63,675 nucleotides of DNA. It comes from Nemertoderma westbladi (lineage: Eukaryota; Xenacoelomorpha; Nemertodermatida; Nemertodermatidae). Under the pieces are notes generated by a model. That model was given only the letters and a program-made list of their open reading frames with translations, had not been told where the DNA came from and did not search any database. How positions within the stretch are numbered: the stretch's first letter is position 1; each line of letters opens with the position of its first letter. The position numbers were made by a program, and so were the translations under genes. The stretch lies in assembly GCA_032718475.1 (NCBI GenBank), contig JAUCBJ010001403.1:1-63675 (forward strand), given 5' to 3'. This document shows, piece after piece, positions 51,601-62,396 of the stretch.

Positions 51601-54600
51601 GACCAACAGTAATAGGGACTAGAGACTGATGGACCAACAGTAATAGGGACTAGAGACTGATGGACCAACAGTAATAGGGACTAGAGACTGATGGACCAAC
51701 AGTAATAGGGACTAGAGACTGGGACCAACAGTAATAGGGACTAGAGACTGGGACCAACAGTAATAGGGACTAGAGACTGGGACCAACAGTAATAGGGACT
51801 AGAGACTGGGACCAACAGTAATAGGGACTAGAGACTGATGGACCAACAGTAATAGGGACTAGAGACTGGGACCAACAGTAATAGGGACTAGAGACTGGGA
51901 CCAACAGTAATAGGGACTAGAGACTGGGACCAACAGTAATAGGGACTAGAGACTGGGACCAACAGTAATAGGGACTAGAGACTGATGGACCAACAGTAAT
52001 AGGGACTAGAGACTGGGACCAACAGTAATAGGGACTAGAGACTGGGACCAACAGTAATAGGGACTAGAGACTGGGACCAACAGTAATAGGGACTAGAGAC
52101 TGGGACCAACAGTAATAGGGACTAGAGACTGATGGACCAACAGTAATAGGGACTAGAGACTGATGGACCAACAGTAATAGGGACTAGAGACTGATGGACC
52201 AACAGTAATAGGGACTAGAGACTGGGACCAACAGTAATAGGGACTAGAGACTGATGGACCAACAGTAATAGGGACTAGAGACTGATGGACCAACAGTAAT
52301 AGGGACTAGAGACTGATGGACCAACAGTAATAGGGACTAGAGACTGATGGACCAACAGTAATAGGGACTAGAGACTGGGACCAACAGTAATAGGGACTAG
52401 AGACTGATGGACCAACAGTAATAGGGACTAGAGACTGGGACCAACAGTAATAGGGACTAGAGACTGGGACCAACAGTAATAGGGACTAGAGACTGATGGA
52501 CCAACAGTAATAGGGACTAGAGACTGATGGACCAACAGTAATAGGGACTAGAGACTGATGGACCAACAGTAATAGGGACTAGAGACTGGGACCAACAGTA
52601 ATAGGGACTAGAGACTGATGGACCAACAGTAATAGGGACTAGAGACTGGGACCAACAGTAATAGGGACTAGAGACTGATGGACCAACAGTAATAGGGACT
52701 AGAGACTGGGACCAACAGTAATAGGGACTAGAGACTGATGGACCAACAGTAATAGGGACTAGAGACTGATGGACCAACAGTAATAGGGACTAGAGACTGG
52801 GACCAACAGTAATAGGGACTAGAGACTGATGGACCAACAGTAATAGGGACTAGAGACTGGGACCAACAGTAATAGGGACTAGAGACTGGGACCAACAGTA
52901 ATAGGGACTAGAGACTGATGGACCAACAGTAATAGGGACTAGAGACTGATGGACCAACAGTAATAGGGACTAGAGACTGATGGACCAACAGTAATAGGGA
53001 CTAGAGACTGGGACCAACAGTAATAGGGACTAGAGACTGATGGACCAACAGTAATAGGGACTAGAGACTGGGACCAACAGTAATAGGGACTAGAGACTGA
53101 TGGACCAACAGTAATAGGGACTAGAGACTGGGACCAACAGTAATAGGGACTAGAGACTGATGGACCAACAGTAATAGGGACTAGAGACTGGGACCAACAG
53201 TAATAGGGACTAGAGACTGATGGACCAACAGTAATAGGGACTAGAGACTGATGGACCAACAGTAATAGGGACTAGAGACTGATGGACCAACAGTAATAGG
53301 GACTAGAGACTGATGGACCAACAGTAATAGGGACTAGAGACTGATGGACCAACAGTAATAGGGACTAGAGACTGGGACCAACAGTAATAGGGACTAGAGA
53401 CTGGGACCAACAGTAATAGGGACTAGAGACTGGGACCAACAGTAATAGGGACTAGAGACTGATGGACCAACAGTAATAGGGACTAGAGACTGGGACCAAC
53501 AGTAATAGGGACTAGAGACTGTGGACCAACAGTAATAGGGACTAGAGACTGGGACCAACAGTAATAGGGACTAGAGACTGATGGACCAACAGTAATAGGG
53601 ACTAGAGACTGGGACCAACAGTAATAGGGACTAGAGACTGATGGACCAACAGTAATAGGGACTAGAGACTGGGACCAACAGTAATAGGGACTAGAGACTG
53701 ATGGACCAACAGTAATAGGGACTAGAGACTGGGACCAACAGTAATAGGGACTAGAGACTGATGGACCAACAGTAATAGGGACTAGAGACTGATGGACCAA
53801 CAGTAATAGGGACTAGAGACTGATGGACCAACAGTAATAGGGACTAGAGACTGATGGACCAACAGTAATAGGGACTAGAGACTGATGGACCAACAGTAAT
53901 AGGGACTAGAGACTGATGGACCAACAGTAATAGGGACTAGAGACTGATGGACCAACAGTAATAGGGACTAGAGACTGATGGACCAACAGTAATAGGGACT
54001 AGAGACTGATGGACCAACAGTAATAGGGACTAGAGACTGGGACCAACAGTAATAGGGACTAGAGACTGATGGACCAACAGTAATAGGGACTAGAGACTGA
54101 TGGACCAATAGTAATAGGGACTAGAGACTGGGACCAACAGTAATAGGGACTAGAGACTGGGACCAACAGTAATAGGGACTAGAGACTGGGACCAACAGTA
54201 ATAGGGACTAGAGACTGGGACCAACAGTAATAGGGACTAGAGACTGGGACTAACAGTAATAGGGACTAGAGACTGGGACCAACAGTAATAGGGACTAGAG
54301 ACTGGGACCAACAGTAATAGGGACTAGAGACTGATGGACCAACAGTAATAGGGACTAGAGACTGATGGACCAACAGTAATAGGGACTAGAGACTGATGGA
54401 CCAACAGTAATAGGGACTAGAGACTGGGACCAACAGTAATAGGGACTAGAGACTGGGACCAACAGTAATAGGGACTAGAGACTGATGGACCAATAGTAAT
54501 AGGGACTAGAGACTGGGTCCAACAGTAATAGGGACTAGAGACTGATGGACCAACAGTAATAGGGACTAGAGACTGGGACCAACAGTAATAGGGACTAGAG

Positions 54601-57600
54601 ACTGGGACCAACAGTAATAGGGACTAGAGACTGATGGACCAACAGTAATAGGGACTAGAGACTGGGACCAACAGTAATAGGGACTAGAGACTGGGACCAA
54701 CAGTAATAGGGACTAGAGACTGGGACCAACAGTAATAGGGACTAGAGACTGGGACCAACAGTAATAGGGACTAGATACTGATGGACCAATAGTAATAGGG
54801 ACTAGAGACTGGGACCAACAATAATAGGGACTAGAGACTGGGACCAACAGTAATAGGGACTAGAGCATGATGGACCAATAGTAATAGGGACTAGAGACTG
54901 GGACCAACAGTAATAGGGACTAGAGACTGGGACCAACAGTAATAGGGACTAGAGACTGGGACCAACAGTAATAGGGACTAGAGACTGGGACCAACAGTAA
55001 TAGGGACTAGAGACTGGGACCAACAGTAATAGGGACTAGAGACTGGGACCAACAGTAATAGGGACTAGAGACTGGGACCAACAGTAATAGGGACTAGAGA
55101 CTGGGACCAACAGTAATAGGGACTAGAGACTGGGACCAACAGTAATAGGGACTAGAGACGGATGGACAAACAGTAATAGGGACTAGAGACTGATGGACCA
55201 ACAGTAATAGGGACTAGAGACTGATGGACCAACAGTAATAGGGACTAGAGACTGGGACCAACAGTAATAGGGACTAGAGACTGGGACCAACAGTAATAGG
55301 GACTAGAGACTGGGACCAACAGTAATAGGGACTAGAGACTGGGACCAACAGTAATAGGGACTAGAGACTGGGACCAACAGTAATAGGGACTAGAGACTGG
55401 GACCAACAGTAATAGGGACTAGAGACTGGTGGACCAATAGTAATAGGGACTAGAGACTGGGACCAACAGTAATAGGGACTAGAGACTGGGACCAACAGTA
55501 ATAGGGACTAGAGACTGATGGACCAACAGTAATAGGGACTAGAGACTGGGACCAACAGTAATAGGGACTAGAGACTGGGACCAACAGTAATAGGGACTAG
55601 AGACTGGGACCAACAGTAATAGGGACTAGAGACTGATGGACCAACAGTAATAGGGACTAGAGACTGATGGACCAATAGTAATAGGGACTAGAGACTGGGA
55701 CCAACAGTAATAGGGACTAGAGACTGGGACCAACAGTAATAGGGACTAGAGACTGGGACCAACAGTATTAGGGACTAGAGACTGGGACCAACAGTAATAG
55801 GGACTAGAGACTGGGACCAACAGTAATAGGGACTAGAGACTGGGACCAACAGTAATAGGGACTAGAGACTGGGACCAACAGTAATAGGGACTAGAGACTG
55901 ATGGACCAACAGTAATAGGGACTAGAGACTGATGGACCAACAGTAATAGGGACTAGAGACTGATGGACCAACAGTAATAGGGACTAGAGACTGATGGACC
56001 AACAGATATAGGGACTAGAGACTGGGACCAACAGTAATAGGGACTAGAGACTGATGGACCAACAGTAATAGGGACTAGAGACTGATGGACCAACAGTAAT
56101 AGGGACTAGAGACTGGGATCAACAGTAATAGGGACTAGAGACTGATGGACCAACAGTAATAGGGACTAGAGACTGGGACCAACAGTAATAGGGACTAGAG
56201 ACTGGGACCAACAGTAATAGGGACTAGAGACTGATGGACCAACAGTAATAGGGACTAGAGACTGGGACCAACAGTAATAGGGACTAGAGACTGGGACCAA
56301 CAGTAATAGGGACTAGAGACTGGGACCAACAGTAATAGGGACTAGAGACTGGGACCAACAGTAATAGGGACTAGAGAATGGGACCAACAGTAATAGGGAC
56401 TAGAGACTGGGACCAACAGTAATAGGGACTAGAGACTGGGACCAACAGTAATAGGGACTAGAGACTGGGACCAACAGTAATAGGGACTAGAGACTGGGAC
56501 CAACAGTAATAGGGACTAGAGACTGGGACCAACAGTAATAGGGACTAGAGACTGATGGACCAACAGTAATAGGGACTAGAGACTGGGATCAACAGTAATA
56601 GGGACTAGAGACTGATGGACCAACAGTAATAGGGACTAGAGACTGGGACCAACAGTAATAGGGACTAGAGACTGGGACCAACAGTAATAGGGACTAGAGA
56701 CTGATGGACCAACAGTAATAGGGACTAGAGACTGGGACCAACAGTAATAGGGACTAGAGACTGGGACCAACAGTAATAGGGACTAGAGACTGGGACCAAC
56801 AGTAATAGGGACTAGAGACTGGGACCAACAGTAATAGGGACTAGAGAATGGGACCAACAGTAATAGGGACTAGAGACTGGGACCAACAGTAATAGGGACT
56901 AGAGACTGGGACCAACAGTAATAGGGACTAGAGACTGGGACCAACAGTAATAGGGACTAGAGACTGGGACCAACAGTAATAGGGACTAGAGACTGGGACC
57001 AACAGTAATAGGGACTAGAGACTGGGACCAACAGTAATAGGGACTAGAGAATGGGACCAACAGTAATAGGGACTAGAGACTGGGACCAACAGTAATAGGG
57101 ACTAGAGACTGGGACCAACAGTAATAGGGACTAGAGACTGGGACCAACAGTAATAGGGACTAGAGACTGATGGACCAACAATAATAGGGACTAGAGACTG
57201 GGACCAACAGTAATAGGGACTAGAGACTAATGCACCAACAGTAATAGGGACTAGAGACTGATGGACCAACAGTAATAGGGACTAGAGACTGGGACCAACA
57301 GTAATAGGGACTAGAGACTGGGACCAACAGTAATAGGGACTAGAGACTGGGACCAACAGTAATAGGGACTAGAGACTGATGGACCAACAGTAATAGGGAC
57401 TAGAGACTGGGACCAACAGTAATAGGGACTAGAGACTAATGCACCAACAGTAATAGGGACTAGAGACTGATGGACCAACAGTAATAGGGACTAGAGACTG
57501 GGACCAACAGTAATAGGGACTAGAGACTGGGACCAACAGTAATAGGGACTAGAGACTGGGACCAACAGTAATAGGGACTAGAGACTGATGGACCAACAGT

Positions 57601-60600
57601 AATAGGGACTAGAGACTGGGACCAACAATAATAGGGACTAGAGACTAATGCACCAACAGTAATAGGGACTAGAGACTGATGGACCAATAGTAATAGGGAC
57701 TAGAGACTGGGACCAACAATAATAGGGACTAGAAACTGGGACCAACAGTAATAGGGACTAGAGACTGGGACCAACAGTAATAGGGACTAGAGACTGGGAC
57801 CAATGGTAATAGGGACTAGAGACTAATGCACCAACAGTAATAGGGACTAGAGACTGATGGACCAACAGTAATAGGGACTAGAGACTGATGGACCAACAGT
57901 AATAGGGACTAGAGACTGGGACCAACAGTAATAGGGACTAGAGACTGGGACCAACAGTAATAGGGACTAGAGACTGATGGACCAATAGTAATAGGGACTA
58001 GAGACTGATGGACCAATAGTAATAGGGACTAGAGACTGGGACCAACAGTAATAGGGACTAGAGACTGGGACCAACAGTAATAGGGACTAGAGACTGGGAC
58101 CAACAGTAATAGGGACTAGAGACTGATGGACCAATAGTAATAGGGACTAGAGACTGATGGATGGACCAACAGTAATAGGGACTAGAGACTGATGGACCAA
58201 CAGTAATAGGGACTAGAGACTGGGACCAACAGTAATAGGGACTAGAGACTGGGACCAACAGTAATAGGGACTAGAGACTGGGACCAACAGTAATAGGGAC
58301 TAGAGACTGATGGACCAATAGTAATAGGGACTAGAGACTGATGGACCAATAGTAATAGGGACTAGAGACTGGGACCAACAGTAATAGGGACTAGAGACTG
58401 GGACCAACAGTAATAGGGACTAGAGACTGGGACCAACAGTAATAGGGACTAGAGACTGGGACCAACAGTAATAGGGACTAGAGACTGGGACCAACAGTAA
58501 TAGGGACTAGAGACTGATGGACCAATAGTAATAGGGACTAGAGACTGATGGACCAACAGTAATAGGGACTAGAGACTGATGGACCAACAGTAATAGGGAC
58601 TAGAGACTGATGGACCAACAGTAATAGGGACTAGAGACTGATGGACCAACAGTAATAGGGACTAGAGACTGGGACCAACAGTAATAGGGACTAGAGACTG
58701 GGACCAACAGTAATAGGGACTAGAGACTGATGGACCAACAGTAATAGGGACTAGAGACTGGGACCAACAGTAATAGGGACTAGAGACTGGGACCAACAGT
58801 AATAGGGACTAGAGACTGATGGACCAATAGTAATAGGGACTAGAGACTGATGGACCAATAGTAATAGGGACTAGAGACTGGGACCAACAGTAATAGGGAC
58901 TAGAGACTGGGACCAACAGTAATAGGGACTAGAGACTGGGACCAACAGTAATAGGGACTAGAGACTGGGACCAACAGTAATAGGGACTAGAGACTGGGAC
59001 CAACAGTAATAGGGACTAGAGACTGGGACCAACAGTAATAGGGACTAGAGACTGGGACCAACAGTAATAGGGACTAGAGACTGGGACCAACAGTAATAGG
59101 GACTAGAGACTGGGACCAACAGTAATAGGGACTAGAGACTGGGACCAACAGTAATAGGGACTAGAGACTGGGACCAACAGTAATAGGGACTAGAGACTGA
59201 TGGACCAATGGTAATAGGGACTAGAGACTGATGGACCAACAGATATAGGGACTAGAGACTGGGACCAACAGTAATAGGGACTAGAGACTGGGACCAACAG
59301 TAATAGGGACTAGAGACTGGGACCAACAGTAATAGGGACTAGAGACTGGGACCAACAGTAATAGGGACTAGAGACTGGGACCAACAGTAATAGGGACTAG
59401 AGACTGGGACCAACAGTAATAGGGACTAGAGACTGGGACCAACAATAATAGGGACTAGAGACTGATGGACCAACAGTAATAGGGACTAGAGACTGGGACC
59501 AACAGTAATAGGGACTAGAGACTGATGGACCAACAGTAATAGGGACTAGAGACTGGGACCAACAGTAATAGGGACTAGAGACTGATGGACCAACAGTAAT
59601 AGGGACTAGAGACTGGGACCAACAATAATAGGGACTAGAGACTGATGGACCAACAGTAATAGGGACTAGAGACTGGGACCAACAGTAATAGGGACTAGAG
59701 ACTGATGGACCAACAGTAATAGGGACTAGAGACTGGGACCAACAGTAATAGGGACTAGAGACTGGGACCAACAGTAATAGGGACTAGAGACTGGGACCAA
59801 CAATAATAGGGACTAGAGACTGATGGACCAACAGTAATAGGGACTAGAGACTGGGACCAACAGTAATAGGGACTAGAGACTGATGGACCAACAGTAATAG
59901 GGACTAGAGACTGGGACCAACAGTAATAGGGACTAGAGACTGGGACCAACAGTAATAGGGACTAGAGACTGGGACCAACAGTAATAGGGACTAGAGACTG
60001 GGACCAACAGTAATAGGGACTAGAGACTGATGGACCAATAGTAATAGGGACTAGAGACTGGGACCAACAGTAATAGGGACTAGAGACTGGGACCAACAGT
60101 AATAGGGACTAGAGACTGATGGACCAACAGTAATAGGGACTAGAGACTGGGACCAACAGTAATAGGGACTAGAGACTGATGGATGGACCAATATTCGTAC
60201 TGTAGCTAGTTAATCATACGTCAGGGCTCACCATTCAGCAAAATCGAAGAACAATTATTGTAAATGTCGTTTACTGCAACTATTTTTTTATAATATTTAT
60301 TGCTGTGAAAAAAAAACAATATTCATTTTTGATACTTTATTTGACCGCGGGGCACGAAAATAGATCTAAGAGAGCGCAGCTCCATTTTAGGCGCAACTAA
60401 ATGTCAAACATAAAGTGACAATTATTTTCACCTCGGTTGGCTATGCATGGCATGGGTGTTTACTGTTTATTAACGGGATTAAAATGGCTAAATATGGAAA
60501 ACCGAAATTAGACTAAATAATGATATGTGAAAATGCCAAATTTGGGGTCTAGGTGGTTTCCAAATGGAACAAACGAAGTGAAAGTACTTGAAATCTAACA

Positions 60601-62345
60601 GAAGTAAAACACTACAGTCTGAAAACGATACCAGAAGCCGAGTAAACGAATAAAGACCAACAATACATCACGATCACTTTAAAATGGTGGAATTTTTCAG
60701 AACAATCAAGAAATATCCGACCATGTGAATTCATACTCGTTACACTGCATAACTGTATAAAAATATACAAGAATAAAAAGCCAACTCACAATGATTTCAA
60801 TAGTTCCACGAGATATTTTCGTGGGAATAGCTAATGCCTGGAAGAACGAGGTCTTCTCAGGACCGAGGCCGCTGTTCTGTGCCGGTATGGTCACATCCAC
60901 CGGCGCTATAGCCCCGGCTCGGGCCGGCGCTTTGGTTCGATTCACGTTAATCAGGTCCCGAATGTGGCTGAGATCGTATTTGGTAAAGACCAGACCCACG
61001 TTGCCACGGAGATACGGGAGCAATCTGAAAAGGGAAGTAAAAACGACCCGACAAATGATATACTCATATCGATTTCTATTTGGCGTAAAAAAAATAATTT
61101 TCATTTTCACTACTGAACAGAAATCCTTCAAGCAGGGTTGCGGAGTTGACAAAATCATAGGATTCCGACTCCAGGGTAAAAAATGAATTAGACTCTGACT
61201 TCGACCAAAATTTTTCCAAAACCTAAAATTAAAAAATGAAACGTGCGTTTTTAATTTAAACTATCATTGTCAGCAAATACGTTATTTTCTTAATGAAAAA
61301 CGATTACTTTCATTTAAATAATGCTGATTTTTTTCGTCGGCGTCCTGTACATTTCTTAAGGACTCCGACTTCAACTAAAAACATGGACTGTAACTGCAGT
61401 ACACTGCCTTCAGCTATCCAGTATATATAGAGCATATAGAAACTAAGAACAAACAAATAAAATGTATTTTGGGATAAAAAAGAATGCAGTAGTTTTTGGT
61501 GCTGCGAGTAAAAAAGGAAAAATATTAAACTGACTAAAATCAATTAGCGAAACAACAATTATTGCGTGAAATAGACCTAAAAGTTGACATATAACGTAAA
61601 ACAATAATTGCATGGCAGTATCAGTATGATATATAGCCTAAATTTAATGGTGTTTGAGACCTACGTCTACTAATAATAGTGCAGTGCAGTAAAGACAGAG
61701 TGGTATACCATACGAATATAACAATAGGCCTATCAGTTATCCTTACTTCTCCAGACTAGGGTTGTTCTCCATATGACCGCGAACTGCCTTCCTCATCATT
61801 GTGTTTTTACCCATAAGGACCTCTGCCTCACCCCGTAAAGCAATCCGGATGTTCTGCATCTGTTTCGAACGAACATTGTCTGCCCCAACAATGAAACATT
61901 TGGGATATTCGTCGAGAAGTCGCTATTATGGATAACAATACAACATAATAATAAAACCTGCCAACTTTGTAAGTTATAAATATAAATAAATACGCAGTTA
62001 ATAATGTAAGATGTAGGTAGGTTTAGTAGATGTATGTCTACCGATCCGATAGGTACGTATGTACAGATGTACGTACGATACCGATACGTACGTTACGTAC
62101 GTGCTGCCGGTACCGGTACGTCAGTAGGTGCAGAGGTGCTGCAGTCAGATTGGAACAATAGCTACTACCGCTAGGCCTAGGCCTACTGCACTTCAATTAT
62201 TTTTCATTATGACGTTAGAACAGTGGTGGTGTCGGAGCTTTTACTTCTTTACTGGTAAGCAGCTAAGTTAGGGTACTGTAATACTTACGACCATCTTGAT
62301 GAAGTAGTTGGATTTCCATGTTGCCTTGTCTACTCCCCTCACCAT
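6265..62345 (-). CDS. RPLP0: 60S acidic ribosomal protein P0, complete five-exon gene with giant introns
   Basis: Coding exons in transcription order are 62289-62345, 61747-61922, 60790-61024, 30404-30512 and 6265-6629. They sum to 942 nt, giving 313 aa plus stop (human P0 is 317 aa). All four introns are GT-AG and every junction keeps frame. P0 anchors the P1/P2 stalk on the large ribosomal subunit and helps recruit elongation factors. Visible hallmarks: N-terminal KATWKSNYF, rRNA-binding region with [12 protein letters not shown] and [48 protein letters not shown], an Ala/Glu-rich hinge and the universal stalk tail [11 protein letters not shown]. Introns are 366, 722, 30,277 and 23,774 bp. 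The last two are filled by tandem arrays, extraordinary for a ribosomal protein gene. The frame is intact, so I infer a working gene rather than a pseudogene. Confidence 0.96.
6607..6662 (-). promoter_or_regulatory. Authentic RPLP0 intron-4 3' splice site (copy 1 of the array)
   Basis: Read on the minus strand: branch point CACTAAC, pyrimidine-rich TTCTGTTTGTTTCAG, then exon start TTTACGACCAGG. The likely branch adenosine is 24 nt before the splice point, an ideal distance. This copy equals the consensus of the array, so nothing within the 56 bp distinguishes the real acceptor from the decoys. Confidence 0.9.
6607..17190 (-). repeat. 189-copy, 56-bp array of the RPLP0 3' splice acceptor
   Basis: The interval is 10,584 bp, exactly 189 x 56, with no net length change. 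Each unit on the transcribed strand has a branch-point motif, pyrimidine tract, CAG and the first 23 nt of exon 5. Variation is mostly substitution: CTAACGTT, CTAACATT or CTAACAGT after the branch point; ACGACC, ACGATC or ACGTCC in the exon-derived part; and occasional private changes such as a CTACC branch point at about 7323 and 16563, which lie exactly 165 units apart. CAG and the pyrimidine tract appear conserved throughout. Short periodic open frames inside are not genes. Confidence 0.97.
17226..27197. repeat. Tandem array of a 1.75-kb unit in RPLP0 intron 4
   Basis: Units start at 17226, 18978, 20734, 22498, 24269 and 25756 (spacing 1752, 1756, 1764, 1771 and 1487 bp). A rearranged partial copy runs from about 26603 to 27197. 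Copies are nearly identical. Each full unit has a G run of up to 35 bases (17917-17951 in unit 1), a C run (18676-18685), a 15-bp inverted repeat (18317-18331 with 18429-18443) and two smaller palindromes with arms GCCTTTTT/AAAAAGGC inside its loop. A 100-codon frame is present in the first four units but is broken by TGA in the fifth. I treat the unit as non-coding or of unknown origin. It has no recognisable transposase or reverse transcriptase. Confidence 0.93.
27198..28125. other. Unique intronic segment with diverged pieces of the 1.75-kb unit
   Basis: Segments 27209-27270 and 27911-28005 are diverged matches to two parts of the 1.75-kb unit, in the same order but further apart than in the array. 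Between them is sequence not seen elsewhere, including a perfect TGACGTCA (27470-27477), CACGTG (27521-27526) and a local duplication of ATTGCTAGCCTATGGATGG (about 27561 and 27592). No coding signal. Confidence 0.7.
28126..29853. repeat. 54-copy, 32-bp array with donor-like motif in RPLP0 intron 4
   Basis: The interval is 1,728 bp, exactly 54 x 32. The unit begins CAGCTTACACTACGACTACA on the plus strand. Two common variable sites are CTTACA/CTTACC and CCGCC/CCACC. On the transcribed strand each unit carries GTAAGC preceded by TAGT or TAGG, a good match to the core of a 5' splice site. There is no long open frame. Confidence 0.96.
29854..30403. other. Intron 4 sequence next to exon 4
   Basis: Mostly unique AT-rich intron. 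It contains a perfect hairpin, ACCTGTATAG at 30011-30020 and CTATACAGGT at 30031-30040 with a 10-nt loop; a diverged fragment of the 1.75-kb unit at 30137-30201; and an ATTA-rich tract near 30300. The exon 4 donor GTAAGT lies at 30403-30398. Confidence 0.65.
30404..30512 (-). CDS. RPLP0: RPLP0 coding exon 4 (residues 157-193), island between giant repeat arrays
   Basis: A 109-nt exon with acceptor CTGTTTCCAG and donor ACA followed by GTAAGT, phase 1. It encodes NDVHLI, then [20 protein letters not shown] and GLEIEY. It exactly supplies the block missing between exons 3 and 5 and restores frame (A from this exon plus TT from exon 5 gives Ile193). It sits 57 bp from the 29.6-kb array and about 550 bp from the 32-bp array. 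It is too short to stand out as an open frame. Confidence 0.95.
30536..30569. repeat. Left copy of 34-bp direct repeat flanking the intron-3 array
   Basis: Identical to 60191-60224, in the same orientation, and containing CGTACTGTAGCTAGTTAATC. The two copies bracket the array exactly: array sequence begins at 30570 and ends at 60190. Confidence 0.95.
30570..60190. repeat. 29.6-kb minisatellite of 29/31/35-bp units in RPLP0 intron 3
   Basis: Roughly a thousand tandem copies. The basic 29-bp unit contains GACTAGAGACTGGGACCAAC followed by AGTAATAGG. A 31-bp form has CTGATGGACC instead of CTGGGACC, and a 35-bp form has CTGATGGATGGACC. Rarer variants include CTAATGCACC, GGATCAAC, CAGATATAGG and GAGAATGGG. 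Large internal duplications are visible: rare variants recur at shifts of 1,941 and 4,663 bp in the left third. Many open frames of 60-124 codons on the minus strand arise only because 29 + 31 = 60 bp, a multiple of three. They are not genes. Confidence 0.97.
60191..60224. repeat. Right copy of 34-bp direct repeat flanking the intron-3 array
   Basis: Perfect match to 30536-30569. Beyond it unique intron resumes (GGCTCACCATTCAGC). Confidence 0.95.
60225..60789. other. 5' end of RPLP0 intron 3
   Basis: Unique AT-rich intron between the exon 3 donor (GTGAGT at 60789-60784) and the array. I see no RNA gene or coding signal. Confidence 0.6.
60790..61024 (-). CDS. RPLP0: RPLP0 coding exon 3 (residues 78-156)
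   Basis: The acceptor is TTCCCTTTTCAG and the donor ATT followed by GTGAGT, phase 0. It encodes [35 protein letters not shown] and [15 protein letters not shown], ending ISRGTIEII. All are P0 signature blocks. A plus-strand frame across the same bases is only its shadow. Confidence 0.96.
61025..61746. other. RPLP0 intron 2
   Basis: A 722-bp intron with no coding signal. Segments near 61131-61195 and 61345-61385 share GGACTCCGACTTCAAC-like, GACTCC-rich sequence and may be remnants of a dispersed repeat. I looked for snoRNA box motifs by eye and found no convincing pair. Confidence 0.6.
61747..61922 (-). CDS. RPLP0: RPLP0 coding exon 2 (residues 20-78)
   Basis: The acceptor is TAATAG and the donor AA followed by GTAAGG, phase 2. 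It encodes [17 protein letters not shown], then the [13 protein letters not shown] segment and NNPSLE, covering the rRNA-binding part of P0. No stops occur in 176 nt. Confidence 0.94.
61923..62288. other. RPLP0 intron 1 with palindromic TACGTACG tract
   Basis: A 366-bp intron. At about 62050-62125 it contains repeated TACGTACG, CGATACCGATACG and CCGGTACCGG motifs, a self-complementary alternating purine-pyrimidine tract that could extrude hairpins. No gene inside. Confidence 0.7.
62289..62345 (-). CDS. RPLP0: RPLP0 coding exon 1 (residues 1-19)
   Basis: Starts at ATG 62345-62343 and encodes [19 protein letters not shown], the conserved P0 N-terminus. It ends GTC followed by donor GTAAGT, phase 0. 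The start is chosen because P0 proteins begin a few residues before the conserved KATWKSNYF. Confidence 0.93.
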
Positions 62346-62396
62346 CTTTGCAGATTGTGTATGAAGGGTTTCCCGTTAAACAGGTTTAAAGTTAAT
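62346..62396 (-). other. RPLP0: RPLP0 5' UTR with candidate upstream 3' splice site
   Basis: On the minus strand a strong acceptor-like TTCTTACTTACCTTGCAG ends at 62397, 51 nt before the ATG. This suggests an intron in the 5' UTR, common in ribosomal protein genes. A possible matching donor (AG followed by GTAAGT) is at 63200-63195, which would place the first, non-coding exon just above 63201. That pairing is inference only. Confidence 0.4.

Noticed and set aside
31300-59949. Dozens of repetitive Ser/Val/Pro/Tyr-rich frames (60-124 codons) in the intron-3 array
   Set aside because: They appear only where 29- and 31-bp units alternate, giving a 60-bp period divisible by three. They begin and end at length variants, lie within an intron, and show no codon-level conservation.
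6607-60190. CRISPR array
   Set aside because: The sequence is eukaryotic, repeats are contiguous with no unique spacers, and there are no cas genes.
60791-61186. 131-codon plus-strand frame
   Set aside because: It is the antisense shadow of RPLP0 exon 3, whose minus-strand translation matches P0 throughout.
6265-62345. RPLP0 as a pseudogene
   Set aside because: All five exons join in frame with canonical GT-AG sites, length is normal (313 aa) and the invariant stalk tail is intact. Giant introns alone do not show inactivity.
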